Below are positions 1 to 7,648 of a stretch of 64,000 bases of DNA, piece by piece. A program made the translations under genes and the position numbers. Below the pieces are notes generated by a model. The model did no database searches, was not told the DNA's origin, and was given only the letters and a program-made list of their open reading frames with translations. This DNA is from Brachionus rotundiformis (taxonomy: Eukaryota > Rotifera > Eurotatoria > Ploima > Brachionidae). Numbering within the stretch: position 1 is the stretch's first letter; each line of letters opens with the position of its first letter. The DNA lies in assembly GCA_016802295.1 (NCBI GenBank), contig JAESIW010000032.1, forward strand, positions 1 through 64,000, in the 5' to 3' direction.

Positions 1-411
1 GAAACTGTTACAGAAGAAGGCACTAATGCTAACGCCGAAGGTGTTGAAGCTGACGGTGTTGATGCTGAAGGTGAAGCTAATACTGATGCAGAAGTAGAAG
101 TAGCTTTAAGCGATGATATGGATGCATTGTTAGGTGATATGTTGGGTTTTGAAGCTAATTCATCTGCCGATAATAGCTTTAATTTAAATGGTTTAAGTAC
201 AAACGCGGTTAATAGTGAAAATTCTGAAGTTGATGAAGATTTTAGCAACACTATGAACCAGCTAAGCCAACTAGAAGATACCACAACCCAGCAAGACGAA
301 CACGAAAGCATAGCTTTTGCGTTAGATAGCAGTGTAGATGTGGCGGATGATGGTAGTGCAAACCAAACCGAACAAGCTAAGGTAAAAAACACAGTAGGCG
401 TGGGCGATTAA
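1..411 (+). CDS. 3' end of an acidic protein that starts before the window
   Basis: The frame is open from base 1 to the TAA at 409-411, so this is the C-terminal 136 residues of a longer protein; the first ATG at 118 is internal. The segment is strongly acidic, rich in Glu, Asp, Ala and Asn, and contains alternating Gly/Glu/Ala stretches, with no cysteine and no membrane segment. A Leu-Leu-Gly box (residues 42-48 of the visible part) is the only hydrophobic patch. I recognise no domain. The composition resembles the Asp/Asn-rich tail of the 4074-residue giant protein ending at 43267, so it may be the tail of another secreted or surface protein, but that is inference from composition only. 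Confidence 0.7.
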   Translation, partial: ETVTEEGTNANAEGVEADGVDAEGEANTDAEVEVALSDDMDALLGDMLGFEANSSADNSFNLNGLSTNAVNSENSEVDEDFSNTMNQLSQLEDTTTQQDEHESIAFALDSSVDVADDGSANQTEQAKVKNTVGVGD

Positions 412-980
412 GCCCATTGCCTAGCGTGGCTAGTAAACTATGTGGTTAGTATTTGGTTAATATTGTTTAATGTGTAATATTATCTAATGCGGGTATTACA
501 CGGTAGCTTGTAAATCTACCAACCGTGGATATTGTTGCAAGTCGTGGCTAGTACACTATGTTGATACTGCTTAAGCCGTGTAATACTAACGTGTATAAGA
601 GTACACACTGTGTAGATTACCCACGCTGGCTATAATCTACCTGCCGTGGTTATTATAAAACTTGATTGCAAGCCGTGGCTATTATCTAATGCGGGTATTA
701 TCTAATGTGGCTATTAACCCATAGATAATAACGGTAGCTTATAAATCTACCAACCGTGGTTATTATAAAACTTGATTGCAAGCCGTGTAATACTAACGTG
801 TATAGAGTACACACTGTGTAGATTACCCACGCTGGCTAGTGTTTGCTTGCTTTACAATTATTGCCTGTAACTTACATTATGTATAGCAAAGCAACTTATT
901 GCATAACAACAAACTGCCTAGTAAAGTTCTATCTAAGTAATTTTTTGTAGTATTAACAATGTATAAAACCAACAACCAAA
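412..980. repeat. Repeat-rich intergenic spacer
   Basis: This 570-bp spacer has no credible gene. It is built from interspersed direct repeats. A 21-mer occurs at 478-498 and 680-700. A 28-mer with one mismatch occurs at 501-528 and 732-759. A 59/58-mer with a single indel occurs at 574-632 and 781-838. An exact 34-mer occurs at 644-677 and 754-787. Short stems lie inside the units, for example GGTAG...CTACC at 502-520 and GTGTA...TACAC near 591-606, so transcripts could fold. Part of the order is conserved (28-mer, 34-mer, 59-mer overlap head to tail at 732-838), which suggests duplication and rearrangement of a composite element. The last 140 bp before the MFS gene is plain AT-rich DNA. Confidence 0.85.
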
Positions 981-2147
981 TTATATATTTAAGGTGCTTA
1001 ATTTGTTTTGTAGTTTTAGTATAATGGTTAGTATTATTAAAGAAAATCCACTAAACAAAGCGGCAAATAGTGGCAATATTTGAAACCCTAAATTGTTTGC
1101 TATAGCTGTATTTGCAACAACAGAGCCCAACGTAATAGCCAAGTTAAACGCCGCCACATTAAAAGTAGACGCTAAATTAGGCGCTTGCTGTGCCAAACTA
1201 ACAACTTTACCTTGAAACATAGGCGGTAATGTAAAAGCCAAAAATCCCCATATTATAAATATTATTACGCTGGCAATTGCAAACGGGCTAGCAAAATAAA
1301 ACAATATACTAATTATGATAAACAAAAATGTAAAAATATAAGAAAACTTGTTAATATTAATATCTGCTTTTTTGCCTGCAAACAAATTGCCAAGCACAAT
1401 GGCTACACCAAACAATAACAGCAATGCACTAATATATTTAGGGTTAATTTGCGTTACTATGGTAAATAACGATGCTATATGCGTTATTACTAAAAATACT
1501 CCGGCAAAACCTATTGCAGTGTTTAAAAAAGCTAATAACACAACAGGTTTTTGCAATGTTTTAAGTTCTTGCTTTATAGATACAACCTGCTGTTTACCAG
1601 ATTGCTTTACTAGTAGCAATACCCCTATAAACGATACTACACTAAACAATAAAATAAATACAAAAGTAAAACGCCACCCTAAAGCTTGCCCTATAAATGT
1701 ACCTAATGGCACCCCAACAACATTTGCCACGGTTAGCCCTGTAAACATTACGGCTATTGCTAAGTTTTTTTTGCTATCTGCCACTAAAGACATTGCAAGT
1801 ACAACGCCTAGGCCAAAGCCTGCCCCGTGTGTTATGCTAGATATTAACCTACCTATTAACAATAAAGTAAAGTTATTTGCAACCGCACAAATGGTATTGC
1901 CTATAATAAATACTACAATTAACCACAGTATTGCCGTTTTGTGTTTAATTTTAAACCTTAATACAAGTATTACTACTATAGGGGCAAATATTACCACACC
2001 TAAAGCGTATACTGTTATTAAATAACCAGATAAGTTAGCGGTTATATTAAAATAGTTTGCTATGGTTGGTAGTATGCCAGCTATTACAAATTCTGCAGTG
2101 CCTACGGCAAAGCATAATAAAGCTAACGAATATATGGCTAAAGGCAT
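981..2147 (-). CDS. MFS transporter, DHA1 (AraJ/PbuE-like) exporter
   Basis: A 388-residue integral membrane protein of the major facilitator superfamily, with about 12 hydrophobic segments and no long soluble domain. The N-terminal GTAEFVIAG segment in TM1 and the GRLISSITHGAG loop around residue 100 are typical of the DHA1 group that holds AraJ, SotB, YdhP and PbuE; members export sugars, drugs or purines. The substrate cannot be read from the sequence. It is divergent from the pirin gene at 2266, and the 118-bp spacer between them holds an inverted repeat (2170-2196) that could serve both. Length is normal for the family. Confidence 0.85.
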   Translation of the reverse strand: MPLAIYSLALLCFAVGTAEFVIAGILPTIANYFNITANLSGYLITVYALGVVIFAPIVVILVLRFKIKHKTAILWLIVVFIIGNTICAVANNFTLLLIGRLISSITHGAGFGLGVVLAMSLVADSKKNLAIAVMFTGLTVANVVGVPLGTFIGQALGWRFTFVFILLFSVVSFIGVLLLVKQSGKQQVVSIKQELKTLQKPVVLLAFLNTAIGFAGVFLVITHIASLFTIVTQINPKYISALLLLFGVAIVLGNLFAGKKADININKFSYIFTFLFIIISILFYFASPFAIASVIIFIIWGFLAFTLPPMFQGKVVSLAQQAPNLASTFNVAAFNLAITLGSVVANTAIANNLGFQILPLFAALFSGFSLIILTIILKLQNKLSTLNI

Positions 2148-2169
2148 TTTTTTTACTTATATTAATATG

Positions 2170-2196
2170 TATACTTACTTTATAAATAAAAGTATA
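2170..2196. promoter_or_regulatory. Inverted repeat between divergent MFS and pirin genes
   Basis: TATACTT at 2170-2176 is repeated inverted as AAGTATA at 2190-2196 with a 13-nt AT-rich spacer. It lies between the start of the MFS gene (2147) and a TATAAT box at 2219-2224 in front of the pirin gene. A shared operator for the two divergent genes is plausible; no regulator is encoded beside it. Confidence 0.35.
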
Positions 2197-2265
2197 ACTT
2201 TAATTTACTTTTTTTGCTTATAATTTTATTTATTAGCAATAAAATTACTAAAAAAAAGGACGCCA

Positions 2266-2994
2266 ATGATTACTAAACGAGCATCTGCAGAGCGTGGCAG
2301 TTTAAACCTAACTTGGTTGCAGGCTAAATATACTTTTAGCTTTGCTAATTATAAAGATTCTAATTTTATGCATTTTGGCAACTTAAGAGTATTAAATGAT
2401 GATATTTTGTTGCCTGTTACCAATCCGCACGATGGTTTTGGTTTTCATGATCATAGAGATATGGAGATTATTAGTATTCCGGTTTATGGTAGTATAAAAC
2501 ATACCGATAACATAGGTAACTCTAGCATTATAGATAATACTTGTATTCAGTATATGAGCGCAGGCACCGGAATAATGCACGATGAAACTTTAGTAGGTAA
2601 CTTACCCTCCAGAATGCTACAAATATGGATTTTTCCTGATAAAAAAGGCTACAGCCCTTTGTATAAAGTTTTTAGTTATGCTAATATTCATAAACTTAAT
2701 GCTTTAACTCCGTTAGTTACTAATAATAATTTGCAAGGCAGTATAAATATTAGGCAAAACGCAGAAATATATTTATTAGAAATTACCCAAAATAATACTT
2801 TTACCATTAATGCACTAAGCTTAAGCAATAACAACAAACCACAAAAGTTATTACTGCATTTTATACAAGGCGGTGCAGTTATTAATAATGTAAATTATAG
2901 CAATGGCGATGGTGCTTTTATTACCAACGAAACCACAGTAACTATTAAAGCTATTGAACATACTAAAATAGTTGTATTTAGTTTGCCTAATTAG
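2266..2994 (+). CDS. Pirin family protein (YhhW/YhaK-like bicupin)
   Basis: A 242-residue cytosolic bicupin. The first cupin carries the metal ligands expected of bacterial pirins: His61 and His63 in the GFGFHDHRDME stretch, then His105 and Glu107 in AGTGIMHDE. E. coli YhhW with the same ligands has quercetin 2,3-dioxygenase activity in vitro; the physiological substrate is generally unknown. The C-terminal cupin is degenerate, as is usual. A good ribosome binding site (AAAGGA) lies 7 nt before the ATG. The stop overlaps the end of the convergent acetyltransferase gene by 4 bp. Fusion or truncation is not evident. Confidence 0.88.
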   Translation: MITKRASAERGSLNLTWLQAKYTFSFANYKDSNFMHFGNLRVLNDDILLPVTNPHDGFGFHDHRDMEIISIPVYGSIKHTDNIGNSSIIDNTCIQYMSAGTGIMHDETLVGNLPSRMLQIWIFPDKKGYSPLYKVFSYANIHKLNALTPLVTNNNLQGSINIRQNAEIYLLEITQNNTFTINALSLSNNNKPQKLLLHFIQGGAVINNVNYSNGDGAFITNETTVTIKAIEHTKIVVFSLPN

Positions 2995-3530
2995 TTAAGC
3001 ACAAGGGCGTATATGTTTTGATTATACCAAGTATCGCCTATGCGTTCGGCACGTTTTAAAGTGCCTTCGTGCTTAAAGTTTAGGCTTTGTGCTATTTTAT
3101 TGCTAGCTATGTTGCCTTCTCTGGCAGTTATTACAAAGCGTTTAATGTTATATTGTTGGTGCCATGCATCTATTAATTTAGGAATACACGTAGGTATTAT
3201 TTTTTTACCAATATATGCGTTACCTAACCAATAACCAATAGTAGCGGTTTGTGTGTGTAAATCTATAGTGTTAAAGCTTAGCAAACCAGCTATAGCGTTG
3301 TTGTAAAGTACTTTGTAGTCTGCTTGTTGGTTGTTTAAATATTTTTGCATACATTTTTTTATGTAGTCTTCGCTAGGTTTAATATCGTTGGGGTTTTCAA
3401 ATCTAATCCAATCTACAAAGGGCAATAAATGATTATAGCTAGCTTGTTTTAAAGCGTGTAGCTCGGGGGCATCTTGCGTAGTAAGTAGTTGTAGTTGTAA
3501 GTTACTATTAACTGGTATGTGTTGTATCAT
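2991..3530 (-). CDS. GNAT acetyltransferase, RimJ/RimL type
   Basis: A 179-residue single-domain acetyltransferase. The order of elements fits the RimJ/RimL branch of GNAT enzymes, which acetylate N-terminal amines of ribosomal proteins or small molecules: an N-terminal substrate region with a conserved HLLPFVDW-like stretch, a central beta strand with IGYWLG, and a C-terminal ASNKIAQSLNFKHEGTLKRAE segment that matches the usual N..S..va..lGF..EG..r motif. The target is unknown. It follows cdd with 23 nt between them on the same strand, so it may be the last gene of the nucleoside operon. Overlaps the pirin gene end-to-end by 4 bp. Confidence 0.82.
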   Translation of the reverse strand: MIQHIPVNSNLQLQLLTTQDAPELHALKQASYNHLLPFVDWIRFENPNDIKPSEDYIKKCMQKYLNNQQADYKVLYNNAIAGLLSFNTIDLHTQTATIGYWLGNAYIGKKIIPTCIPKLIDAWHQQYNIKRFVITAREGNIASNKIAQSLNFKHEGTLKRAERIGDTWYNQNIYALVLN

Positions 3531-3553
3531 TGCTTTAATTTTGTAAATTATAA

Positions 3554-3976
3554 TTAATTTAAATTATTGGGGCCAAAGGCATAAGTTAGCAGTTTATTAA
3601 GCGGAATAGTAAGTAGAATATTTGTACTGTTGGCTATGTGCACTATACAATCTTGCTTGCTAAATTCGTTAATTTTTTGCCTACACTGACCACACGGCGT
3701 AGTAAGTTGTTGGTTGGGTTTGCCATTAAGCCCGCCTATAACTAAAATTTCTTTTATTTGGTGTTCTCCTGCCATTATCATTGCGCTAATAGCGGCGTTT
3801 TCTGCACAACTACCACATGGGTACGATGCATTTTCTATATTACAACCAGCATACAAGTTACCACTGGGGGTTAATATACAAGCACCTACTTTAAAGTTAG
3901 AATACGGCGTATACGCTTTTAGCATAGCGTTGGTTGCTAAAGTGTGCATTTGTTGTAAGTTAACTGGTATTGCCAT
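3554..3976 (-). CDS. cdd: Cytidine deaminase
   Basis: A 140-residue homotetrameric-type cytidine deaminase that converts (deoxy)cytidine to (deoxy)uridine. Zinc ligands Cys57, Cys95 and Cys98 and the proton-shuttling Glu59 are all present in the CAEN and PCGQCRQ motifs; the GCNIENASYP stretch (44-53) binds the ribose. The start has a strong AAGGA site. It lies 37 nt after deoA on the same strand and in the same operon as nupC and deoC, consistent with salvage of imported pyrimidine nucleosides. Confidence 0.95.
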   Translation of the reverse strand: MAIPVNLQQMHTLATNAMLKAYTPYSNFKVGACILTPSGNLYAGCNIENASYPCGSCAENAAISAMIMAGEHQIKEILVIGGLNGKPNQQLTTPCGQCRQKINEFSKQDCIVHIANSTNILLTIPLNKLLTYAFGPNNLN

Positions 3977-4013
3977 TTGTGGTATCCTTGTATTATTGGT
4001 TGCTTTTTACAAA

Positions 4014-5330
4014 TTAGTTTGGGTTAATTACCTTGTATATAGCACTGTATTTAGGGGCGTTGGTGCCAACTGTAATACAGTTATTTAAAATACGGGTAAT
4101 GTTTTCTACATCGTTTTTATTGTTGTAGTGTAGTGTGGCAAATGGGTTGCTAGCATCTACAATTTCGCCAACTTTTTTAACGTTAGTTAAACCAACCGAT
4201 AAATCTAGTACATCGTCTGCAGCCTTGCGTCCGCCACCTAGGTGTACTAGGGTCATTCCTAGTTCGTAATTATTAATATTAGTAACTACGCCAGATTTAT
4301 CTAAAAAAATCTCTGCGGTATATTTAGCCACAGGTAGGTATTTGGTAGGGTTGTTAATAATATCTGCACTGCCACCTAAAGCTTGTACCATATTAGCAAA
4401 AATTGTAGCAGCTTTGCCAGATTGCAAAGCATTATTTACTTTTTCTAAAGCTTGTTGTTTAGTGCTTGCTATGTTAGAAATTAACAACATTTGTGCCGCT
4501 AGCTCTAGCGTAACTTCTTTTAATTTGTTATCTACAGGCTTGTTGGTTAAAAAGTCTATGGTTTCTAAAATTTCTAGGCTATTACCAATGTTTCTGCCTA
4601 GGGCTTCGTTCATATCGGTAATTAAAGCCACACTAGGAACCCCAACCGAATTAGCAATATTAACTATGTTTTGTGCTAAATTTTCTGCGTCTTCTAGAGT
4701 TTGCATAAATGCACCACTGCCAGTTTTTACATCCATTACTAAATTTTTTATACCAGAAGCTAATTTTTTAGATAAAATAGACGAACAAATTAAATCTATG
4801 CTATCTACAGTAGCGGTGGTGTCTCTTATGGTATAAATACGTTTATCTGCAGGGGCTAGATTGGCGGTTTGCCCTATAACGGCACAACCAACTTCTTTAA
4901 CTACTTTTTTAAATTCTGCGGTGGTTGGCGATGTATTGTAGCCTTGTATAGATTTTAGTTTATCGGTAGTGCCACCAGTGTGGCCTAGGCCTTTGCCGGT
5001 TATCATTGGTACGTAGGCACCACAAGCTGCAACTATGGGGGCTAAAGGTAAAGATACCGAGTCTGATACTCCGCCAGTAGAGTGTTTATCCACAATTGGC
5101 ATATCTCTTAGGTCTTCAAATTCTATAACTTCGCCAGAATTACGCATAGCTAAGGTTAAAAATTTACGTTCGGTTAAATTTAGTTTGTTAAAAAATACCG
5201 CCATGGTAAAAGCACTTATTTGCTCGTTAGTGGCGTTACCGTTTACTACACTGTTTACAAAAAATTCAATTTCTTGTTGGGTTAATTCTTTTTTGTCTCT
5301 TTTGTTTTTAATTATTTCTTTTATAAGCAT
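4014..5330 (-). CDS. deoA: Thymidine phosphorylase
   Basis: A 438-residue nucleoside phosphorylase family 2 enzyme, which splits thymidine or deoxyuridine with phosphate into base and deoxyribose-1-phosphate. The phosphate-binding KHSTGGVSD signature is at residues 82-90 and the TGKGLGHTGGTTDKL signature at 111-125. The length matches E. coli DeoA (440). An AAGGAA ribosome site precedes the ATG. The gene sits between deoC and cdd, so the product pathway (deaminate, phosphorolyse, cleave the sugar) is complete except for a visible phosphopentomutase. Confidence 0.94.
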   Translation of the reverse strand: MLIKEIIKNKRDKKELTQQEIEFFVNSVVNGNATNEQISAFTMAVFFNKLNLTERKFLTLAMRNSGEVIEFEDLRDMPIVDKHSTGGVSDSVSLPLAPIVAACGAYVPMITGKGLGHTGGTTDKLKSIQGYNTSPTTAEFKKVVKEVGCAVIGQTANLAPADKRIYTIRDTTATVDSIDLICSSILSKKLASGIKNLVMDVKTGSGAFMQTLEDAENLAQNIVNIANSVGVPSVALITDMNEALGRNIGNSLEILETIDFLTNKPVDNKLKEVTLELAAQMLLISNIASTKQQALEKVNNALQSGKAATIFANMVQALGGSADIINNPTKYLPVAKYTAEIFLDKSGVVTNINNYELGMTLVHLGGGRKAADDVLDLSVGLTNVKKVGEIVDASNPFATLHYNNKNDVENITRILNNCITVGTNAPKYSAIYKVINPN

Positions 5331-5378
5331 AATTATTTCCTTGTTTTTGTAGGGTTTTTAATTAGTTATATAAAGCAC

Positions 5379-6107
5379 TTAGTAGCCTGCAGTAGAAGTT
5401 GTGTTGTTTAATAAGTTATTTAACAAGCCACTGGCACCAAACCTAAATGTAGAATTATTTACATAATCTGCACCTAATATATTGCTTGCAAGGTTAGTGT
5501 ATTGTAGTGCTTGCTGTGCAGTTTTTACTCCGCCGGCTGCTTTAAAGCCACATTTAACATTGTGCTGTTTTATTTGATTTAGCATAATTTCTGCAGATTG
5601 CAGTGTTGCATTTTCTGCCACTTTACCTGTAGATGTTTTTATAAAATCTGCACCATTAACAATACACATTTTACTTGCTAGCTCTATGTTTTCTTTAGTT
5701 TTTAGCTCGCCACTTTCTATAATTATTTTTAAAGTAACATTGCAATATTTACGTACCTGTTTAATGTAGTTTTCGGTAAATTGTATGTTATTGGCTAGCA
5801 ATTGTTTGTAAGGCATAACTAGGTCTATTTCGTTAGCACCGTTGGTTATGCTTGCTTCTAGTTCGTGCAAAGTGCTTAATAAGGTATTATCGCCTAACGA
5901 AAAATTAATAACAGTTGCTAATTTTATGTTGTTATTATGTAATTTATTTACAACTAAGGGTAAAAATTCTTTATAAATACACAAAGCTGCAACATTTAGT
6001 TTATTGTTGTTTACTTGGTTAAGTAGCCCAACAATGCTGTCGTTAGTATCGGTAGGGTTTAAGCTGGTTAAATCTACTAAGTTTAAAATTTGGTTGTTAG
6101 ATAACAT
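5379..6107 (-). CDS. deoC: Deoxyribose-phosphate aldolase
   Basis: A 242-residue TIM-barrel aldolase that splits deoxyribose-5-phosphate to glyceraldehyde-3-phosphate and acetaldehyde. The Schiff-base lysine is Lys157 in FIKTSTGK, with the helper residues Asp95 (EIDLVM) and Lys189 (GFKAAGG) in the positions expected from E. coli DeoC. The start follows an AGGAAAA site. It is the second gene of the nupC-deoC-deoA-cdd operon, 42 nt after nupC. It would feed deoxyribose carbon into glycolysis. Confidence 0.95.
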   Translation of the reverse strand: MLSNNQILNLVDLTSLNPTDTNDSIVGLLNQVNNNKLNVAALCIYKEFLPLVVNKLHNNNIKLATVINFSLGDNTLLSTLHELEASITNGANEIDLVMPYKQLLANNIQFTENYIKQVRKYCNVTLKIIIESGELKTKENIELASKMCIVNGADFIKTSTGKVAENATLQSAEIMLNQIKQHNVKCGFKAAGGVKTAQQALQYTNLASNILGADYVNNSTFRFGASGLLNNLLNNTTSTAGY

Positions 6108-6149
6108 TGTTGGGTTTTCCTATAAATTATTATTTAATTATATTAAGTT

Positions 6150-7385
6150 TTAAGCTATAATTAACATACCTGCAAGGGTAGCGCTCATTAAGTTAGACAA
6201 AGTACCGGCAAGTATGGCTTTAAGTGCATACTTTGCAATAATTGGCTTTTTATTAGGAGCCATTACCCCTAAGCCACCAATTAAAATACCTATAGAGCTT
6301 AAGTTAGCAAATCCGCATAAAGCAAAGGTTATAATAACTTGCGATTTAGCCGATAGTGTTTCTTTAATGCCTACAAAGTCTATGTATGCCACAAATTCGT
6401 TTAATACTATTTTTTGCCCTAATAATCCGCCAACTGTTAAAATTTCGTTAGCTGGAATACCAATTGCTAAAGCTATAGGTGAAAACAAAAAGCCTAAAAT
6501 AAGTTTTAAAGATAATTGAGAATAATTAAACCAACCGCCAACGCCAGAAAGTATACCATCTATTAATGTGGTTAAGCCAATAAACGCAATTAACATAGCA
6601 GTTACGTTTATAACTAGCATCATACCGGCAGAAGCCCCGTTGGCTGCGGCTTCTATAACGTTTACAGGTTTTGGGTCTGCTTTAACGGTACTGTCTAATT
6701 TTTGTAGTTCTTCTAAACTTTCTATTGGTTTTTCGGTTTGTGGTACTAAAATTTTAGCCATTAACAAACCACCTGGGGCTGCCATAAAACTAGCGGCAAT
6801 TAAGTAACGTAGTTCTACGCCTAGTTCGGCATAGCCAGCTAATACCGAACCCGCAACCGAGGCTAAACCGCCAACCATTATTGCAAAAAGTTCAGATTTA
6901 GTCATATAATTTAAAAATGGTCTTACTACTAGGGGGGCTTCGGTTTGGCCTACAAAAATATTAGCAGTAGCCGATAAAGATTCTGCTTTAGATGTACCTA
7001 ACAATTTATGCACCGCCCAACCTAAAGAGTTAATAATTAAAGGCATAATTTTTAAATAATATAACACAGAAATTAAAGAAGAGAAAAATACAATTAACAT
7101 TAATACGTTAATTAAAAAAATAAAACCTATATTAAAAGTAGCTAAAGGGCCAAATACAAATTCTATACCGCTTTTACCAATGCCTATTACATTGTTTACA
7201 CCAACCGCTGCGGCGTTTAATGCCCTGCTACCGGCATCTGAATATAACACAAAAACCGCAAATACAACCTGTATACCAAAAGCACCACCAACTGTACGAT
7301 AATTTATAGCTTTTTTGTTTTCTGAAAAAATAAACGCTATAGCTAATAAACTAGCTATACCTATTAAACCAAATAATATCTGCAT
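6150..7385 (-). CDS. nupC: Concentrative nucleoside transporter, NupC/CNT family
   Basis: A 411-residue inner membrane symporter of nucleosides with H+ or Na+. The family signature GQTEAPLVVRPFL is present near residue 145, followed by the GGLASVAGSVLAGY helix; the C-terminal transport domain repeats the arrangement with the ETLSAKSQVI segment and an FALCGFANLSSIG helix. First gene of the salvage operon; an AAGGAAG ribosome site precedes the ATG, and a clear promoter plus inverted repeat lie upstream (7422-7483). Confidence 0.93.
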   Translation of the reverse strand: MQILFGLIGIASLLAIAFIFSENKKAINYRTVGGAFGIQVVFAVFVLYSDAGSRALNAAAVGVNNVIGIGKSGIEFVFGPLATFNIGFIFLINVLMLIVFFSSLISVLYYLKIMPLIINSLGWAVHKLLGTSKAESLSATANIFVGQTEAPLVVRPFLNYMTKSELFAIMVGGLASVAGSVLAGYAELGVELRYLIAASFMAAPGGLLMAKILVPQTEKPIESLEELQKLDSTVKADPKPVNVIEAAANGASAGMMLVINVTAMLIAFIGLTTLIDGILSGVGGWFNYSQLSLKLILGFLFSPIALAIGIPANEILTVGGLLGQKIVLNEFVAYIDFVGIKETLSAKSQVIITFALCGFANLSSIGILIGGLGVMAPNKKPIIAKYALKAILAGTLSNLMSATLAGMLIIA

Positions 7386-7421
7386 AAGAACTTCCTTGTT
7401 TTGTGTTAATTAGTGTGCTTT

Positions 7422-7444
7422 AAGTTGTAATAATGTTGCAACTT
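7422..7444. promoter_or_regulatory. Inverted repeat in the nupC leader (possible operator)
   Basis: AAGTTG at 7422-7427 and its complement CAACTT at 7439-7444 are separated by 11 nt. The site lies just downstream of the predicted -10 box of the nupC promoter, where a bound repressor would block transcription. A DeoR-type repressor is encoded at 62467, but I have no sequence evidence linking it to this site. Confidence 0.4.
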
Positions 7445-7454
7445 GTATAGTAAA

Positions 7455-7483
7455 ATTTTACCATTTGTTATAGTTTTTTACAA
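7455..7483 (-). promoter_or_regulatory. Promoter of the nupC-deoC-deoA-cdd operon
   Basis: On the minus strand TTGTAA (7483-7478) and TAAAAT (7460-7455) are 17 nt apart, about 70 nt before the nupC start codon. No other promoter of this quality is seen inside the operon. Confidence 0.55.
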
Positions 7484-7543
7484 ACATTAATTTTTGTTAT
7501 ATACTGCACAGTTAAGCTTTTACTAATTGTTAACCTATTTGTG

Positions 7544-7572
7544 TTGTATTTTTTTTATAAGTAATATATAAT
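7544..7572 (+). promoter_or_regulatory. Promoter of typA
   Basis: TTGTAT (7544-7549) and TATAAT (7567-7572) with a 17-nt spacer, 76 nt upstream of the typA ATG. The same pair of boxes with the same spacing precedes the deoR-like gene. Confidence 0.65.
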
Positions 7573-7648
7573 AATAAACTATTATGTAATTAAATATTAG
7601 ATTCGTTAACAGAATTTACTAATAAAATATAAGGTTTATATTAAAATA

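Noticed and set aside
478..838. CRISPR array
   Set aside because: The repeats differ in length and order, spacers are not of uniform size, and no cas gene is in the window.
1348..2025. 225-residue plus-strand frame opposite the MFS gene
   Set aside because: Antisense shadow with Thr/Asn/Ile-biased composition; the minus strand encodes a clear family member with intact motifs.
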